The notes below the pieces were generated by a model. That model was given only the letters and a program-made list of their open reading frames with translations, was not told where the DNA came from and did not search any database. A DNA stretch of 64,000 bases, taken from positions 35,245,849 to 35,309,848 of the forward strand of contig OX388345.1 in NCBI GenBank assembly GCA_947579665.1. The letters are read 5' to 3'. How positions within the stretch are numbered: position 1 is the stretch's first letter; every line of letters begins with the position of its first letter. Made by a program: the position numbers and the translations under genes. Source of the stretch: Sympetrum striolatum (Eukaryota > Arthropoda > Insecta > Odonata > Libellulidae). Of this stretch, positions 26,301-39,463 are shown piece by piece.

Positions 26301-27214
26301 AAAAGAAGCCAAAGCTCTTAAATGCCATTGGTAACCATGGAAGTAACACTTAATTTCTCTCTAGCGTGCCATAAAATCATATCGACCTCATTACTTGGAA
26401 TGCTAGCTAAGAAACGCTATAATAAAAACGGAGACCTTGCGAATGAAATCATTTCAAACATCAGCTGCGTTTTTCATTCACTCTACCAACGCAATAGAAC
26501 CGTTAAGCGTGAACCTAAGTTTAAAAAACCGATAAATTTCATCATTTCACCTGTCAATGACATGTGATTATGAGCAAATGGCGGTATGTTGACATTCCAT
26601 TTCAAATTGGACACACAAAAAAAGGATTTACGTATTTACGAGAGAAAAATTTAAGCGTAAATCATTTCGTTTAGCCAATCTAGAATTGCGGCGCGTGAGT
26701 ACATGTAAGCATTATTTCTGGTCGCTTCGGTCATCCAGTGACATAAGGCCTGGTGTTAATCGGAACCGAGAACACATGACGCGTTCTCGGAAAAGAGAAA
26801 TATAAGCGAAGAAAAAAAAGGAGTGGAAGTAAGGATGGAAGATAGTGAATGAGGAGGAAATTTGGCCAAGTAAGAGGATGTCGAGACATGCCCACGAATA
26901 GAAGATGGAGCGTTACGTCAAGGATGGCCATCCGTCACACTTGGTGTAAATCTGAGAGGAAGCAATGTCTGGCACTATAACACCGCCAGATGATCGCGGA
27001 TTTCTGATGAATGAGTATCCCGAAAATACTCCGTCGTGGAGTAAGTGACGTAGAAACCAAGTCCGGGATGGTGCAAACAATAGAGGAATTGCGTACACCT
27101 TTATTTGCGACGTATTCATTCTGGCAATTGACGCCAGAAAGACAGTTAACGACAAAATAATATAGGAGTAGCATAATCAGTATTAGATCATAGATTAACA
27201 TAGGTATATGAATA
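23357..27214. other. Gene-free sequence with a GC-richer patch
   Basis: No gene is recognised. The frame at 23478-23735 (+) would give 85 residues starting with a hydrophobic, signal-like stretch and a second hydrophobic run. It sits in pyrimidine-rich DNA, which encodes hydrophobic residues by default, so I do not call it a gene. A GC-richer patch at about 24150-24790 contains overlapping open frames without domains. Confidence 0.5.
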
Positions 27215-27265
27215 CGGTTCATAGGCCGAAACCGGTCGATTATAAAAATAAATATTGTAGAAGAA
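27215..27265 (+). repeat. Element tail with GCCGAAACCGGTCG motif
   Basis: ATAGGCCGAAACCGGTCGAT is followed by TATAAAAATAAATATTGTAG. The GAAACC-GGTCG-AAATAAATATTGTRG order is the same as in the 3' part of the hairpin at 23.3 kb. No CTGANGA is seen upstream. It is called as a probable 3'-end relic of a non-autonomous retroelement. Confidence 0.4.
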
Positions 27266-28706
27266 TACGAAGCTCGGTTTTCTCATTTTATAAATGGCAT
27301 TCCGCTCATACTGATAACATAGATCACAGTGGCCAACAAAACAACTTACTATAAATTACCAAAACGTATGCGAAAAATTCAATTATTCGAATAAACTACG
27401 TAATTTTGTAACACTTAGTAGAAATAATAAAAAATAACAACTGAAAAAACGACTAAAACTAACCACTTTATGTTCTAAAGCAATAAAACATCACAAAATC
27501 AGTTGATCTGGTTGGTTATTCACCGAAAATGACTTTATAAATAGCCGTAAACCTCTATAATAAACCAGAATGAACAGAGACAGTAAACAATAAAAACAAA
27601 ACATCAAACAAAGAAATGAGATACAAATTAAAATTGAAACAATAAAATGGAATTTTCTAAAGGACACATTAATCTGCAAATACCTTTCATGAGAATACTT
27701 CACAAAGAAAAAATCAAGGACAAAACTAGAGATGGAGAAATACAGGCACTTTAGGGAAGAAGATCTCGTGAGAAGAGCTGTTGATCGCGGTAATAAATTG
27801 TATTCTGTATCGTTACTCCCATCAGAATCATTCCAGAGTAGAATTTAAGGAATATGCCGCCTTGCATTGCGAGCGCTACGAACAAAGAGAAAGGTCGAGG
27901 TTTTTTCTAAAGTCTGATTGAGAAAAAATAACAATCGCGAAGGATATATGAAACTTGCACTCAAAAGAATGCTCGTTTTTATTGCACCCTCAAAAGATTA
28001 AAAGCTTCCGTTGACGGAGAGTTTCCAGCCTCTATTGTGCAGAGTTTTTGTTTTTTTGCACTGAGAAGAAGAGAGAGACCACGTGGTTTCCTCCTTAAGG
28101 AAAACGAATTGGCAAATGCGCATGAGCCATCGGGTTTAGCAAGGAAGGCTTGCAGCGGTCGAAGAGAGAATCGATTAATCGTTTCTGGGTGAGATGCTGT
28201 CATACCCAGAAGCTACGGGATTCGTAAGGTAGTGGTCAAGCTTATGCAAGAACTAACCTGTTCTTCTTCATCTTACGCGATAACCATTGTGATTGTGAGC
28301 TGGAGAAGTCTAGTGATTCATAGAAGCTGTCTTAGAGTAATGCAATTGAATCTGAGAGATACGTAATGCATTCAATAAATCTGTTCTTTATCGCCAAATA
28401 ATACACTACTAGATACCATAAGAAAATAAGATACACTTAGATTAAAAATGATGGCTGATAGAGGATATGAAGCCCACGTATACTTTCGAGATCTATGTTT
28501 AGAAAGGGACTGTGTAAGACGAGTAATTTCAAGAAAACCCAAATATATGCGGCTTCAAGATCTTAAAATTCATTTAGACAAGTTAGATACGAATATCGAT
28601 ACGTATTTTCATTTCCAAGAATCGCTACTGATAATAACGAGAAACTATCAATGAACATTACCAACTCCAATGCGAAGGACAAGAAAAAGTCGGATTTCTA
28701 TCAACT
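27266..28706. other. Gene-free unique sequence
   Basis: No gene is recognised. A moderately GC-richer patch lies at about 27840-28220. A 68-codon frame at 28448-28654 (+) has protein-like composition but no recognisable domain and no extension. Confidence 0.45.
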
Positions 28707-28809
28707 ATGCTAATTTATTATGAAACGACCATGCTTTCGCCATCATCAAGTGTGACGATCACTCCTAATGATGATTCGAAACCATGGTCGTTTCTTAATA
28801 AATTAGCAT
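28707..28809. mobile_element. 103-bp fold-back element with GATGAT/CGAAA motif in both arms
   Basis: The left arm starts ATGCTAATTTATTATGAAAC, and the right arm ends GTTTCTTAATAAATTAGCAT. The arms remain complementary inward through GACCATG, TTTCG and CATCATCA. The centre is short, with AGTG...CACT pairing. Both arms read the same way when turned: GATGAT or GATGG, then CGAAA, CATGGTCGTTTC and AATAAATTA. It is therefore two tail-like modules facing each other. Flanking target duplications are not clear. Confidence 0.6.
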
Positions 28810-29811
28810 GATTAGTAAAAGTTCTACTTTTTCTTGTTTCTTTCTAGAGCCCTATCACGAAACAATGGCCCGAATAGTGGATTCCATCAAGTTTAGAGGA
28901 ATTCCTTTTTCACGTAACTTTCATTCACCATATATACTCGTATATTCAAAAAAACTCCATTACTACATGTGCAGGACGTTGTTCGGATAAAGCTAAACAT
29001 TAAATTGGCAAAGGGGACTTCGAGAATATACAATGTTAAAATGCTTATAAAAAGATAAATTATTTATCTAGTTACCCAAAAATGGCTCCATTTAGAAAAG
29101 TTAAAAAATCGAAATACATGCATAAAAACTACTCATCTGAAAAGGAACTGACTAAACGAACTCAGTAAACATGAAAATCAAGAGCTGCCACTTTTTAAAC
29201 ATTTATTATTTATACATCGGTTACTTGCTACTGCAGGAGCACCGACAACCATTTCGCAGAAAAGGTTTTGGAACAGCTGGGAGATAAATTCGCGTGGAAT
29301 TAGAAAATAAGGGAACGGTAGTTGGAAAAGAAGGTTAAGAATCACTGCCCCACAAAAATAAGGCGGAGTGAGAGTCCGAAATTGAAAGAAATAAACCCTA
29401 AAAAAGTCACGAACGACGTTAACAAGGCTGACAAGAAATAGGGCGCCCAACTTAGCACGGAGAAGCCAAATACACGGAAGTAATTCACTTAACCGATGGC
29501 GTTGCTGGCAGAAAAGCTAACTTAGCACGACTCTGGCTCGAAATTTGACCATTCTGGAGAAAGCGTGAGATTTATCAATAGGGAAGAAACTCAATTTGCT
29601 AGCGAATTAAATCACCTATTCGCTATCGCTCGTCTTCTACGTGTTGCCACGAAATCACTGCTCTTGGTGATGTAATGGAATCAAAACAATATACCATTAA
29701 AGCAATTCATTTCGACTTGACTGCAACCATAATCGAAACAAAGATTACCGTTGGTTACGTAAGATAGGTCATCTTCTCGTTTAACTGCAAGTTTTCAATT
29801 ATTTCCTCATC
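28810..29811. other. Gene-free unique sequence
   Basis: No gene, RNA gene or clear repeat is seen. Short open frames on both strands have no recognisable content. Confidence 0.5.
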
Positions 29812-29858
29812 AGTTTGCTCGTGCACGAGTACTTAGCCATGGCTAAGTACTAGTTTGC
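29812..29858. repeat. Perfect 24-bp palindrome with adjacent 12-bp palindrome and 7-bp direct repeats
   Basis: 29828-29851 is a perfect 24-bp palindrome (each half reads AGTACTTAGCCA from outside to centre). The 12-bp perfect palindrome CTCGTGCACGAG at 29818-29829 abuts and overlaps it by two bases. The pair is bounded by the direct repeat AGTTTGC at 29812-29818 and 29852-29858, which looks like a target-site duplication around a 33-bp insert. It may be a minimal transposon footprint or a solo terminus. Confidence 0.7.
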
Positions 29859-32800
29859 CAACACAATGATTTGTTCATGACGTCAAACGCAAAAGGGCGG
29901 AACAACTTCAAGGCTCTGGTAATTTTAAATTAACCTCTTTGGACGAATGAATATAATACTAATAATAGAGTCATTAAGATCTTTCCTTTAATCTAACTGA
30001 TGAGAGAAATAGCTTATTAAGACTATTAATTTGGATTTCAACCGAAAAAATATTAGTTTATAATATCGCATATTCTTAATAACTAATCACGAACAAATTA
30101 ATCGGAGAGTTAGATATAATCTTTTAGTATAAAATAGCAAAATGTATCTATGTAACTTTATATTTAGCTAACCTCTAAAATACTTGAAATGCTAACAAAA
30201 AGGAGAGGTGGAAGCTTTTAGAATTACAAATTGAATAAAATCACCTCGACTAAATTACATTAATAAAGCTATATGCATATTCTTCCTAACGACATACTTT
30301 TCCTTCGCTTTTTTTCTTTTAAGGGTAAATTAATCAAGTTGAGAAAAAGCTGCAGCACTACCAGGCTAATTACACCGAGAGATGACGTAAACGCAATGAC
30401 GTAATTTCAAACGACGAAAAACAATAAGACTACAGTCACGAATCATACCTCCCCCAAAAACGAACCCCTCATCATGAAAGTAATAAAGGCAATACGATTC
30501 CCATTTCATTGCTCTCAACCTTTTTCTTACTTAAAAACCGCGTTAACGCACAGAAGGAACTTCATCCACGCCTTAATAACTGCTCATTTCATGCGAGCAC
30601 TCGGCGAAAAGAGAAAAAAACCAAAGAGGCGGGTACATAGTAATCAAGGACATACGGCGCCCTTTACCGTGCAACTATAAATAAACGTGTGTTCATCTAC
30701 TCCTCTCCTCCGTGCTGGCTTTTCCTCTTATAATCCCATTCTTTGACACCACCTACTGCTTCGGCGTCTTCAACCTATAGACTCGACTTCGTTTCACACT
30801 TCCCACGCCTTTCTCACGCTCCCCTTCCCTCCTTCTCATGCATGTTACGCTAATGAAGCCACTTTGAATGTCACTTCCGATATCTTCATCTCGAGAGAGA
30901 GCGAAATTGGACTAAATCGTCGCGAAATGTATGAAGAATGCGGCGAGGGAAAATTTTTCCTCGTGATATTTTTGTTTAGTCAGCGCTAAAGGTTGTTTTT
31001 AATACGCTTAAATTTCCTTTCAAGCTTATTCGAGTTGTATAGGAGTTTAAAGACTTCCTGAAATGGTGTGAATTCTGTGAATTGGATACTCATACACTAA
31101 GTGCACAGTGTATGTGGAGGTGTAATTACTTATACCCGTAGTTCGTCCAAGTTTGAAAGGTGCTGTGCTCTTTTTCATGTGTACCTACCTTATTATTTTT
31201 TTCATATGAAAAATACATTTTCTATAAAATAAGATGGTTATGTTATAAATGCAATAAGCGTATTTGAATAGTAAAATTTAACGCAATCCTTCATTCCATT
31301 TAAATTATAAATATCACGATTTTTGTAGTTGTTGATTTAATTTGAACCTCTGAGAACCTCAAAACAACTACAAATAGAAACTTAAAAATCATTTCGAGAG
31401 CAACATTTCTGCCAATATTTTAAAATAACTTTGTTACTAGACGTATGGAAGGATAACTAAACTGTAATAGTCTAAGGAAGGAGCTACGAGCTTGAATCTA
31501 AATCTGAACCGAAAACAAGTAAAACAAATGGATCAAATTGAGCTTATTTGATGAGCAAAGATAGTACAAAGGATCGGAGGAAAGTTCGATAAATTTAATA
31601 GTATAATATTTAAATACTATACTTAAAAATCACGATAGAATTGACAATTTCCTACTTTGAGACTCAATCATTTTCCCAACAGCAACTTCAATCAGGCTAA
31701 TATTTTCAAATGTTAGCCAGAATGACTTTTCACAAGATCAGTAGGTTTTGAGAAGTACTCCTAACCTATCCGTCCCCTTACAAGATTAATAAGACAGATA
31801 TGTTCCTGTTTACAGTTATAAACAGTAACCTATCAAACTATCTGTCCCCTTCGAAACAGAAACGCCAATTTTTAATACCTCAAACGATTTTGAAACAAGA
31901 AATCACGAAAAATGATGCATGGGAAACAAAGTTCGGCGACACGTGATAAGTTAGGGGCCATTACTGGTCCAAACATCTACGCAGCCGACTCAGTACCGGT
32001 CCGTATGAAAACACGTGCACCCTCTGACAAAGGCCTTCGTGCATCATAAAAGTCGCATTCATCCGACTCTCGTAACACCCCAACACGCTATTACATCAAT
32101 CTCGTCGGACGGCGCAAAAAAGAGCACGAGGAGAGATCGTTTGCTTAAGCGACCGCGGAGGAACACGTCTCGATGGAGATTCGCGGAATAACTTTGGGCG
32201 ATAATGAACAGCTTCCGGTAATTGAAACGTCCACTGCCTCCGGAAGGCGGTTCTGGAGGTATCGTACACTTTCTCACGCGGGTGTCCTTGGAAGAGAGGG
32301 CAATCCCCCTGGGCGACGCTCCTTTTAGATATAAATACCGATGAGGATTTTAAGCACTCTCCATTTCGATGTAATTTCGCGATTTTCTATAGGTTTTCAA
32401 GGTGTACCACATGGAAGATACGAGGAGTACATGTTGAAAATTATCACATACTATTCATAAAAATATAAACATTGATCGTCAATGAAAACGTGATCATAAC
32501 CAAATATTTACACACGATTTAATTCTATTTGTAAATAAATAAATACAGTTGAAAACACCAAATTTAATTATTTATGATACTCATAAACATCACCAGGCTT
32601 TTGATCATTGAAAATATAACAAACAATACGCAATGAAACAAAAATAAATAAAATATAAATAGAATGGAAATAAATATTGTATAAATAAATGAAATTTAAA
32701 TTATAAAATAAAATCAAATCAAATGAAAATTCAAGGAACAAAAATTTTTCAAACATTTTTGTAAAACTCAAAATAATCTCAGGGAATAAAGATGAATCTT

Positions 32801-35800
32801 AAAAATATAGCAAACAAAATATGTGGCAAAAAGCAAAACAATCAGAGTTAAAGTTAATTAAATATAAATAAAAATATGCTTAAAACAAGGGTATAAAATA
32901 AAACGAAGTAACTGATTGAAATTTAAGTCATTCGAATATTCAATGAGTAGTTAGGAAGCATAAGATATGAAATAACAGTGTTTTGAATGTCAAACTATTA
33001 ACGTTCATAAAAGGGATTTTTATATAACAATATATGCTTTTCTTTTACATTAGATCCTAATTTCAATACCCTACATTTAAAAGAACACTATTTTCAAACC
33101 AGCTGGTAGCACTGATCCAAATCCAGTCACTCCAAAATTCATAAACCCCTAATGGGAAAGGAATAAAGAGTGAGATCATACAATCTCTTTGATCGGTACC
33201 ATCAAAACAAGTGCTCACTAAGGATTAAGTATATCCTAACAGCTTCAATATCTCTTCAATACGCTATTGTTTTAAAGAGCATACCATCGGAAAGAGCTTT
33301 AATACCAATAATCGATTTATCACTTCTTTAATCCGGTAAAATATAACTGGAGATTCTCCCCGATTATAGGGAAACCTGACGTAAAGACTCCTTTCCAAAT
33401 CCAATTAACCTCGAAAATTTAATCTCGCGGAATCTCGCCGACGACGAGATGTCACTCACGCACTCCTATAGGGACGCGTTAGGCGATAGAATCTCTACAA
33501 ACCCCGAGAAAAGGACCAGCTCTTTGAAACGAGAAGAAGAATAACATTTCTTCAAGGGGCAGAGAACAAAAGCATCGTCTTTGACAGTCCTATTGTTCGC
33601 TCCTCCGTTCTATTAATCGAATTTTTCCCATTGTTTCCTTCTCCTCATCCAAGTTGGGCCTCGGGGTCAACGCTATGTTCGCTTCAGTGAGCATCTTTCT
33701 GGTAAATTGAATGAAGGCGTTAAATCAATCGCTATTCTTCTTAAAGTATTGATAACGAGATTATATTTGAAGATGGTTCAACCTTATCAAAAGAATGACT
33801 TGAACACGAGAAAATTCAAAAAGTTGACGGTTTAAACTGGTTAGTCAGATCTGATAGGTAGGTCAGAGCTTGTCTTTCCTAGCAAGAGGGTTATTATGGA
33901 TATGGTAAAGTAAAATCGTGAAGGATAGTCAATGTACCTATATACCTACTGGTTAGTATATACATGTACATAAGATTTTTGTAAAGAATAGCTTTAGTGT
34001 TAAAATCTATACTATTTCTAGTGAATGAATACACTTACTAGAGAATGCATGCACACGCTAAGGAAGTAAAATTAAGAATTAGCTTTTATTAACTTTTTAC
34101 TGTGGCAATAACAACTTTGGTTATTAATTTATTGGTTTGGCAATACTTTCGTCATTGGGATAGTTCATTATAGATGATGTTATGGAGTACAAGAAACATT
34201 TGGACCTGGTGCACTTATTGGAATTACGTGTTAAACCTGCTATACAAGACATTGAAAATATATTAAAAATATAGAATCAAGAAGAATAGTGTAGTAAAGA
34301 AAGATGTTGGGTTGGGTCTTTGCTTTTTCCTTCCGTGTATTCCTTTACTGAATCAGATGTGAAAATGTGCGAATTTTCTATTAAAAGCAAACATTTCGAT
34401 CCTGAGTTCATACTTTTACTGAAATCTAATGTCAATCTGACACCGACGAGAAAATTTATGCTTCGGCTGAGTTTCACTGCCTTCACTGAAACGGACACAA
34501 CGAAGAAAGTAAAAATCTTTTGAATCACTTATTCCGATTCTGGCTGCAGTTTGCAAACTGTAATCTACTTTTGCCAACTTTTGACAAGCAGCCTCTCGTT
34601 TGTAGACTAGCGGAGATAGGCTCGTTATCAGATTGAAATACTTCAAGTATGTTATACGAAGTGAGACGCAGCTGGAGGCGACCAGCCTCTCTGTGTCTAA
34701 TCACCGTGATTTGAGGTCGTTGAATTATGAAGAAATTTGAGTTACTTTCTATTCGCATTCAACGTTTTAAGCGTGGAATGCCTGTTAAGTAATAAAATGA
34801 AACCGCAATCTCTTTTTTTTTTTAGCTACATTCCATCTGATACTCGAGAAACTTAAACTAGGATCCTGAGGAAGTAATAAATCATTTCTCAATTATTAAT
34901 CATCAGCGGTGTGTTTTATTTCTTTAGCAGACTAAACTGTCAGCGCATTTAAATTCACTAGTGTATGAAACCCATTCAATTGAGGTCTAAGCTGCCAAGT
35001 CTTGCGAATAAGTCAATTCAAAGATTTTCTAAGGCTATCTCGAAACGTAGGTATAAAAAATTCAGAACGGTTTTTTAATGAGGATTTAAAACAAAACGTT
35101 CTTTATGTAAGTATATTAAAAAAATTCACACTTAGATGCTAGTCTTTTCAATAGAGTAAATATAATCATCATGACGGAATGCTATCTGAAGACTACATAG
35201 CATAGATAGTTAACAATATTGTGATGTAGAATTGTAACTACTGAAAAATATATTCCTCAAATGTTGCCTGGTTGAATAAAAAATATTTACGTAAGCATAA
35301 ACCTGTATTATAATTTTTAAAAAGATACAGGAAGATATCAATCTACCCTAACAATTTTCTTGAGAATATTGGGAACTGAATACTTAAAATTTTATGTTTT
35401 AGCGTTGCGCTATTCAGTTAATATTTTAAAATTAAAATAGTTTTCTTAAAAATAATTACGTTTGGATGATAATAGAACATTGTTACCCGTCATTCTGTTT
35501 ATCAAAATAAAAATATACGTTCGTCGTTACCTCGTTGTTGAGTAGCCGATAATATCAGGCATTCATCTCATCAAAATGGCAAACTAATAAAATTAAATAC
35601 CACCATAACTAAGATAGATATCTTCATCATGAAAAGCTAATTCCATATTATTTAAGCAATCCAAATAAATGTAATCTCCTAAAATTTTTTATACTTCCCC
35701 AAGGTTTTACTGGATCGAAATTGAATTTTCTGAAGGGTTTTGGCCTATCATCTACGTAATACGCTGTTGAGTACATCGCATTCCAAATGGGAAGATTAAC

Positions 35801-38648
35801 CTCCGCGATCCTTTCAACGGCAAATATTGAATCTCTACCTCAAATTACCGATGGCATTCCGAAGAAGGTCAAGTATTTCAACGGCCGTTGAAAAGCTTTT
35901 GTGAAGTAAATTGAATCTGAAAGGTACTCTTGGTTCGATAAATTTCCGATTCCGGGCATCCGACAGCGTAGGGAAAGAGGCTTCATTCCATTATGATCCA
36001 CTAGTCTCCGAGGGAGCGCCTAAGTACCTTACTCCATTCTTCTCGAATTCAATCAGAAAGAAGGAAGGGAATGCAATAATAGGAAGAAAGGCTGGAAATA
36101 GGGAGCTATCAAATTGGAAGTAAATGAGACCCATGCTACGTAATTTCATCATTCCGTTCGTTAATGGTGGCACGGAAATGAATAACAGGATTTCAACTAC
36201 GGCGGGAAATATAAGAAGATCTATACAAACATCTTTTCTGTTATATTCCACCATATCTGCAGATTTCATGCAATAATATTAATAAATGTTTTCATAAAGA
36301 AAAAATCAGAAATATATACCAACCATTAGCCGAAGAGATCAAAGAAATATGAAACCAAAACGCAGACAAGATTGTTCCAATAGTAATTTTCAGCGACCGG
36401 AGTAATAAGCAACAAAATTTTTAAGTAAAAGCCTAGAAGCAATAGGAATAAATAACCAGATTTATCTCCAATAATAAAGAAAATAATAGGACACAAGAAA
36501 AAAAGGACCAGAAATCATTTCTAATAAATACGAAGATTTTAAAATGAAAACTAAAAATATGAATGAAAACAATGGATGAGCCTAATCCCTTAGGTGCTTT
36601 GCATCCGGGATAAGTGAATGTTTCCGTCTCAGAAGTGTGAAATTAAATAATAATAATATTTCTCCAAAATTTATCCAGGATAATATATTCATACCTCAAT
36701 AAATACTTCTTGTTGTTTTAGGATATGAGATGAAATCAACAAAGAAGGCAGACTTAACACGTATTTCACGCTTGATGGATTACATCCATGGTTACTAGGG
36801 TTATAAAAATTAATTATTTATTTAATTTATTATTTAAGGGTTAAATGGAAGATAGGGCTTTCAAGCTCCAATTTTGCGCAAATAAGACGTTTTTATGTAG
36901 GTAAGTATTATTATTATTAGGGGTCTTTATTATAGGCGAGATTTAGACTAAAAAGTTTCCTCTTTCATCTAACCTGTCGATTAGTTGTTACATTATTATA
37001 AGTTTATTACATGTATCAATGAAACTAAGAGGAAAATAGAAGAAAATGTAAGAAGGGATTGTGGATGTTAAAATAACCTAAGAAAAGCTTAGGAAAAAAT
37101 ATCCGCTGCAGGAAAACACCCACAAGGAAGGGGAGTGTGAAAAACCTGCGCAAACCTACCGATAGCAAAAAATAAAAGACATTGAAGAAAACAATGTACA
37201 TATAACCTGGAATATTACAAGAAATGTTAGAGACGTATTATCAAGACAAATAATGAAAGTTGATAAAAAATTAAATGAAAATAAGTACCAATGTATCAAT
37301 ACTCCTGCTGAGGTTCTACTCTAAAATTCTTCGACGTGCTCCTGTTCGTAAATGTAGACAACTTCCTAATGCCGAGAAACATCGATAGTACAAAAAGAAT
37401 TTGAAACAATTTAAAGATAGCGCTTTAATGTGCAAGAATTGAATATAGCATTCACGAGAGATAAAGAGGTAACGGATGAAAGAAGTCGCATGGGAGCAGC
37501 TAAAGCTCCCAAGCATCAGGGCGACCAATTGCCTGAAGCCGGACATGGATAAGGAGACAAGAAAACGGGTATAAAGGGTGGAAAGATGAGACTTTACACT
37601 GCCCATTTGGTGCGGAGAAGCCGGAGGGAAAGAAAAGGAAAATAAATTGGGAGGGATTGGAGTTGAGAGGAAACGGGCTAAGAGGCAAAAATGAGAAAAT
37701 AGGCATGGAGTCCGCTATTGGGGTAAGAGTGATGATGACCAGGGACACGTCGCTTTCGCTTGGAAACAAAGGAGGCGCCTTTAGAGAGCGTAAAAAAGGA
37801 CGTTGATGGGGTAGGACATCATTGAGAAAGAAGAACGAGTGATAACGTCTTGGAAAGGGTGCCTAAATGAGGATGGATGAAGTTTCAGCCGTCGACCGCC
37901 TGTTACGGCCCTCCTCCATTGAAGACAGCACGTTCCCCGGGAATTTTTATTACGATTTTATTTTCACCCAGAAACTGGGTCGAGAAGGAATGACAGCTCC
38001 CAAATTTCGGGTTCCTAAAATCGATCAAAATATCCTTTGCGCTTATGAGTTTGATTCGTAGCGATCGATCGTAAACGTAGCTCTACTTGAGATAAGGTTC
38101 AATGACTAAGAGTATTTTTTGAAGTGGAAAACTGGTTAAAATCTAAATTCGGTTATCTTTTAAAGCATTTCGTGTGCAGTGATTAATTCATGATAATTGA
38201 ACTAAGAACTTTCTCTACTACCAATTGCTTCGAGTACGACATTACGGTAGGACTCCTAAAAAAATAAATAAAGAATGATAATAAAAAATAAATGATTAAA
38301 TACAATAAAAATAAATTCGTATCATCAAAGTATTCAGTTAATTTTTCGCAAACTCAGGATGTTTTTACACGTTATTTTAAATAATAGAACATTCGAAATA
38401 AACACGCTAATTATTAAAGGTTAAAGCGAAGTCTGAATCTATTTGGCTTCTTTCATCCGAAAACATCTATTTTGATGATGGGTCATTCACTTTTATTATT
38501 AGATTATCAATGCCGACTCATAATCTCCTCTGAGAGAATATCTCCAGAAAAAAATCAAGGGCGAAGACAGGGAAGAGAACACAGGGATGTTAAGGAAGAA
38601 GATAAAAGAGTTTCAACAATAGGAAGTGGGAAGACGCCTCCGCACGCA
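29859..38648. other. Gene-free sequence with GC-richer patches
   Basis: No gene is recognised. GC-richer patches lie at about 30460-30950, 31950-32350, 33400-33700, 35760-36120 and 37480-38040. The DNA between them is very AT-rich (for example 32440-33060). A TATAAATA word occurs at 30676-30683 between a GC-richer stretch and a pyrimidine-rich one. It could be a promoter, but nothing downstream supports a gene. Poly-T of 11 bases lies at 34813-34823. A 14-bp palindrome CAGTTTGCAAACTG lies near 34547-34560. Confidence 0.45.

Positions 38649-38676
<28 letters not shown>
38649..38676. repeat. (AG)n microsatellite
   Basis: There are about 14 uninterrupted AG dinucleotides. On the opposite strand this gives a run of Ser-Leu codons inside an otherwise meaningless open frame. 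Confidence 0.95.
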
Positions 38677-38679
<3 letters not shown>

Positions 38680-39463
38680 CGAAAATAAACAAAGACAAGG
38701 TTTCCGAGGCGACTGGCCTTTAATTCGCCGCCCTTGCAGTGTGAGAACCAGGGCGGACAACTTTTCTGGGACCTCCGAGGGTGGGAATGCTGCGGGGCGA
38801 GGCAGAGAAAAGTTCGCTAATCGGCAAGATCCACAAAAGAGAGAAAAAATCCTCTGGGGCAAATAAGGATGCCTCCGAACGAGAAAAACTGTCTCTCCTA
38901 TCGCTTACGGACGAAGAATCGGGAGGATTTATCCCGCAACCTGTCGGGGAAGAGTTGGCAGGCGAGAACAAAAGGTTATGCTGAGGTATCGATCGTAAGA
39001 TACGTGGAGTGTGGAATGCCTTGTGGGACGCCGCGATCGGACCGTATTTACAAGCATCCTGTTCCGCGGAAAGACTTTTACAAGACGATGAACCGAAAGG
39101 TCCATCACCATAGATGCGAGAATGGCGCGGAAAGTAGGTTGAGGGATGCGCTTTTTCAGAGACTCGTTTCGCCCGCTTAAAAATAGGCTCCTTTCTCATT
39201 AAAAGAATGCGCTTTTGAAATGGGAGACAAAGATTTGTTTCCTCCGGTTTTCCAGTCGAGGAAACTTAGAGTGAACCGCGTGATTTCTTCGAGGAAAGAG
39301 CCCGTATCTGTTACGGATGTGGTGCATTGTATTTAAGAAAATGCAACTGAGAAACTTGGGAGACAAAGTTTTGGAAGAAAAGTTTTCTTCTTCTGAAACA
39401 ATGCGCGAAAAAATTTACTCCAACGCCTTGCTTTCAACCATCCTCAAACGTAGCTCTGGGTTT
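38677..39463. other. GC-richer patch with long overlapping open frames, no recognised gene
   Basis: A 159-codon frame on the minus strand (38720-39199) and a 103-codon frame on the plus strand (38869-39180) overlap each other, along with further shorter frames. The minus product is rich in S, P and R, and neither product shows a domain, signal peptide or known motif. Several open frames at once are expected where stop codons are scarce. I therefore treat the patch as non-coding, with a conserved exon as a less likely alternative. Confidence 0.4.

Noticed and set aside
28448..28654. 68-codon plus frame with protein-like composition
   Set aside because: Too short, no domain and no extension into flanking sequence; kept only as a weak candidate.
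30676..30683. TATAAATA as a promoter
   Set aside because: Such words are frequent in AT-rich DNA and no transcript or coding start downstream supports it.
34277..34758. Cluster of overlapping open frames on both strands
   Set aside because: No frame is clearly better than the others and none has a recognisable domain.
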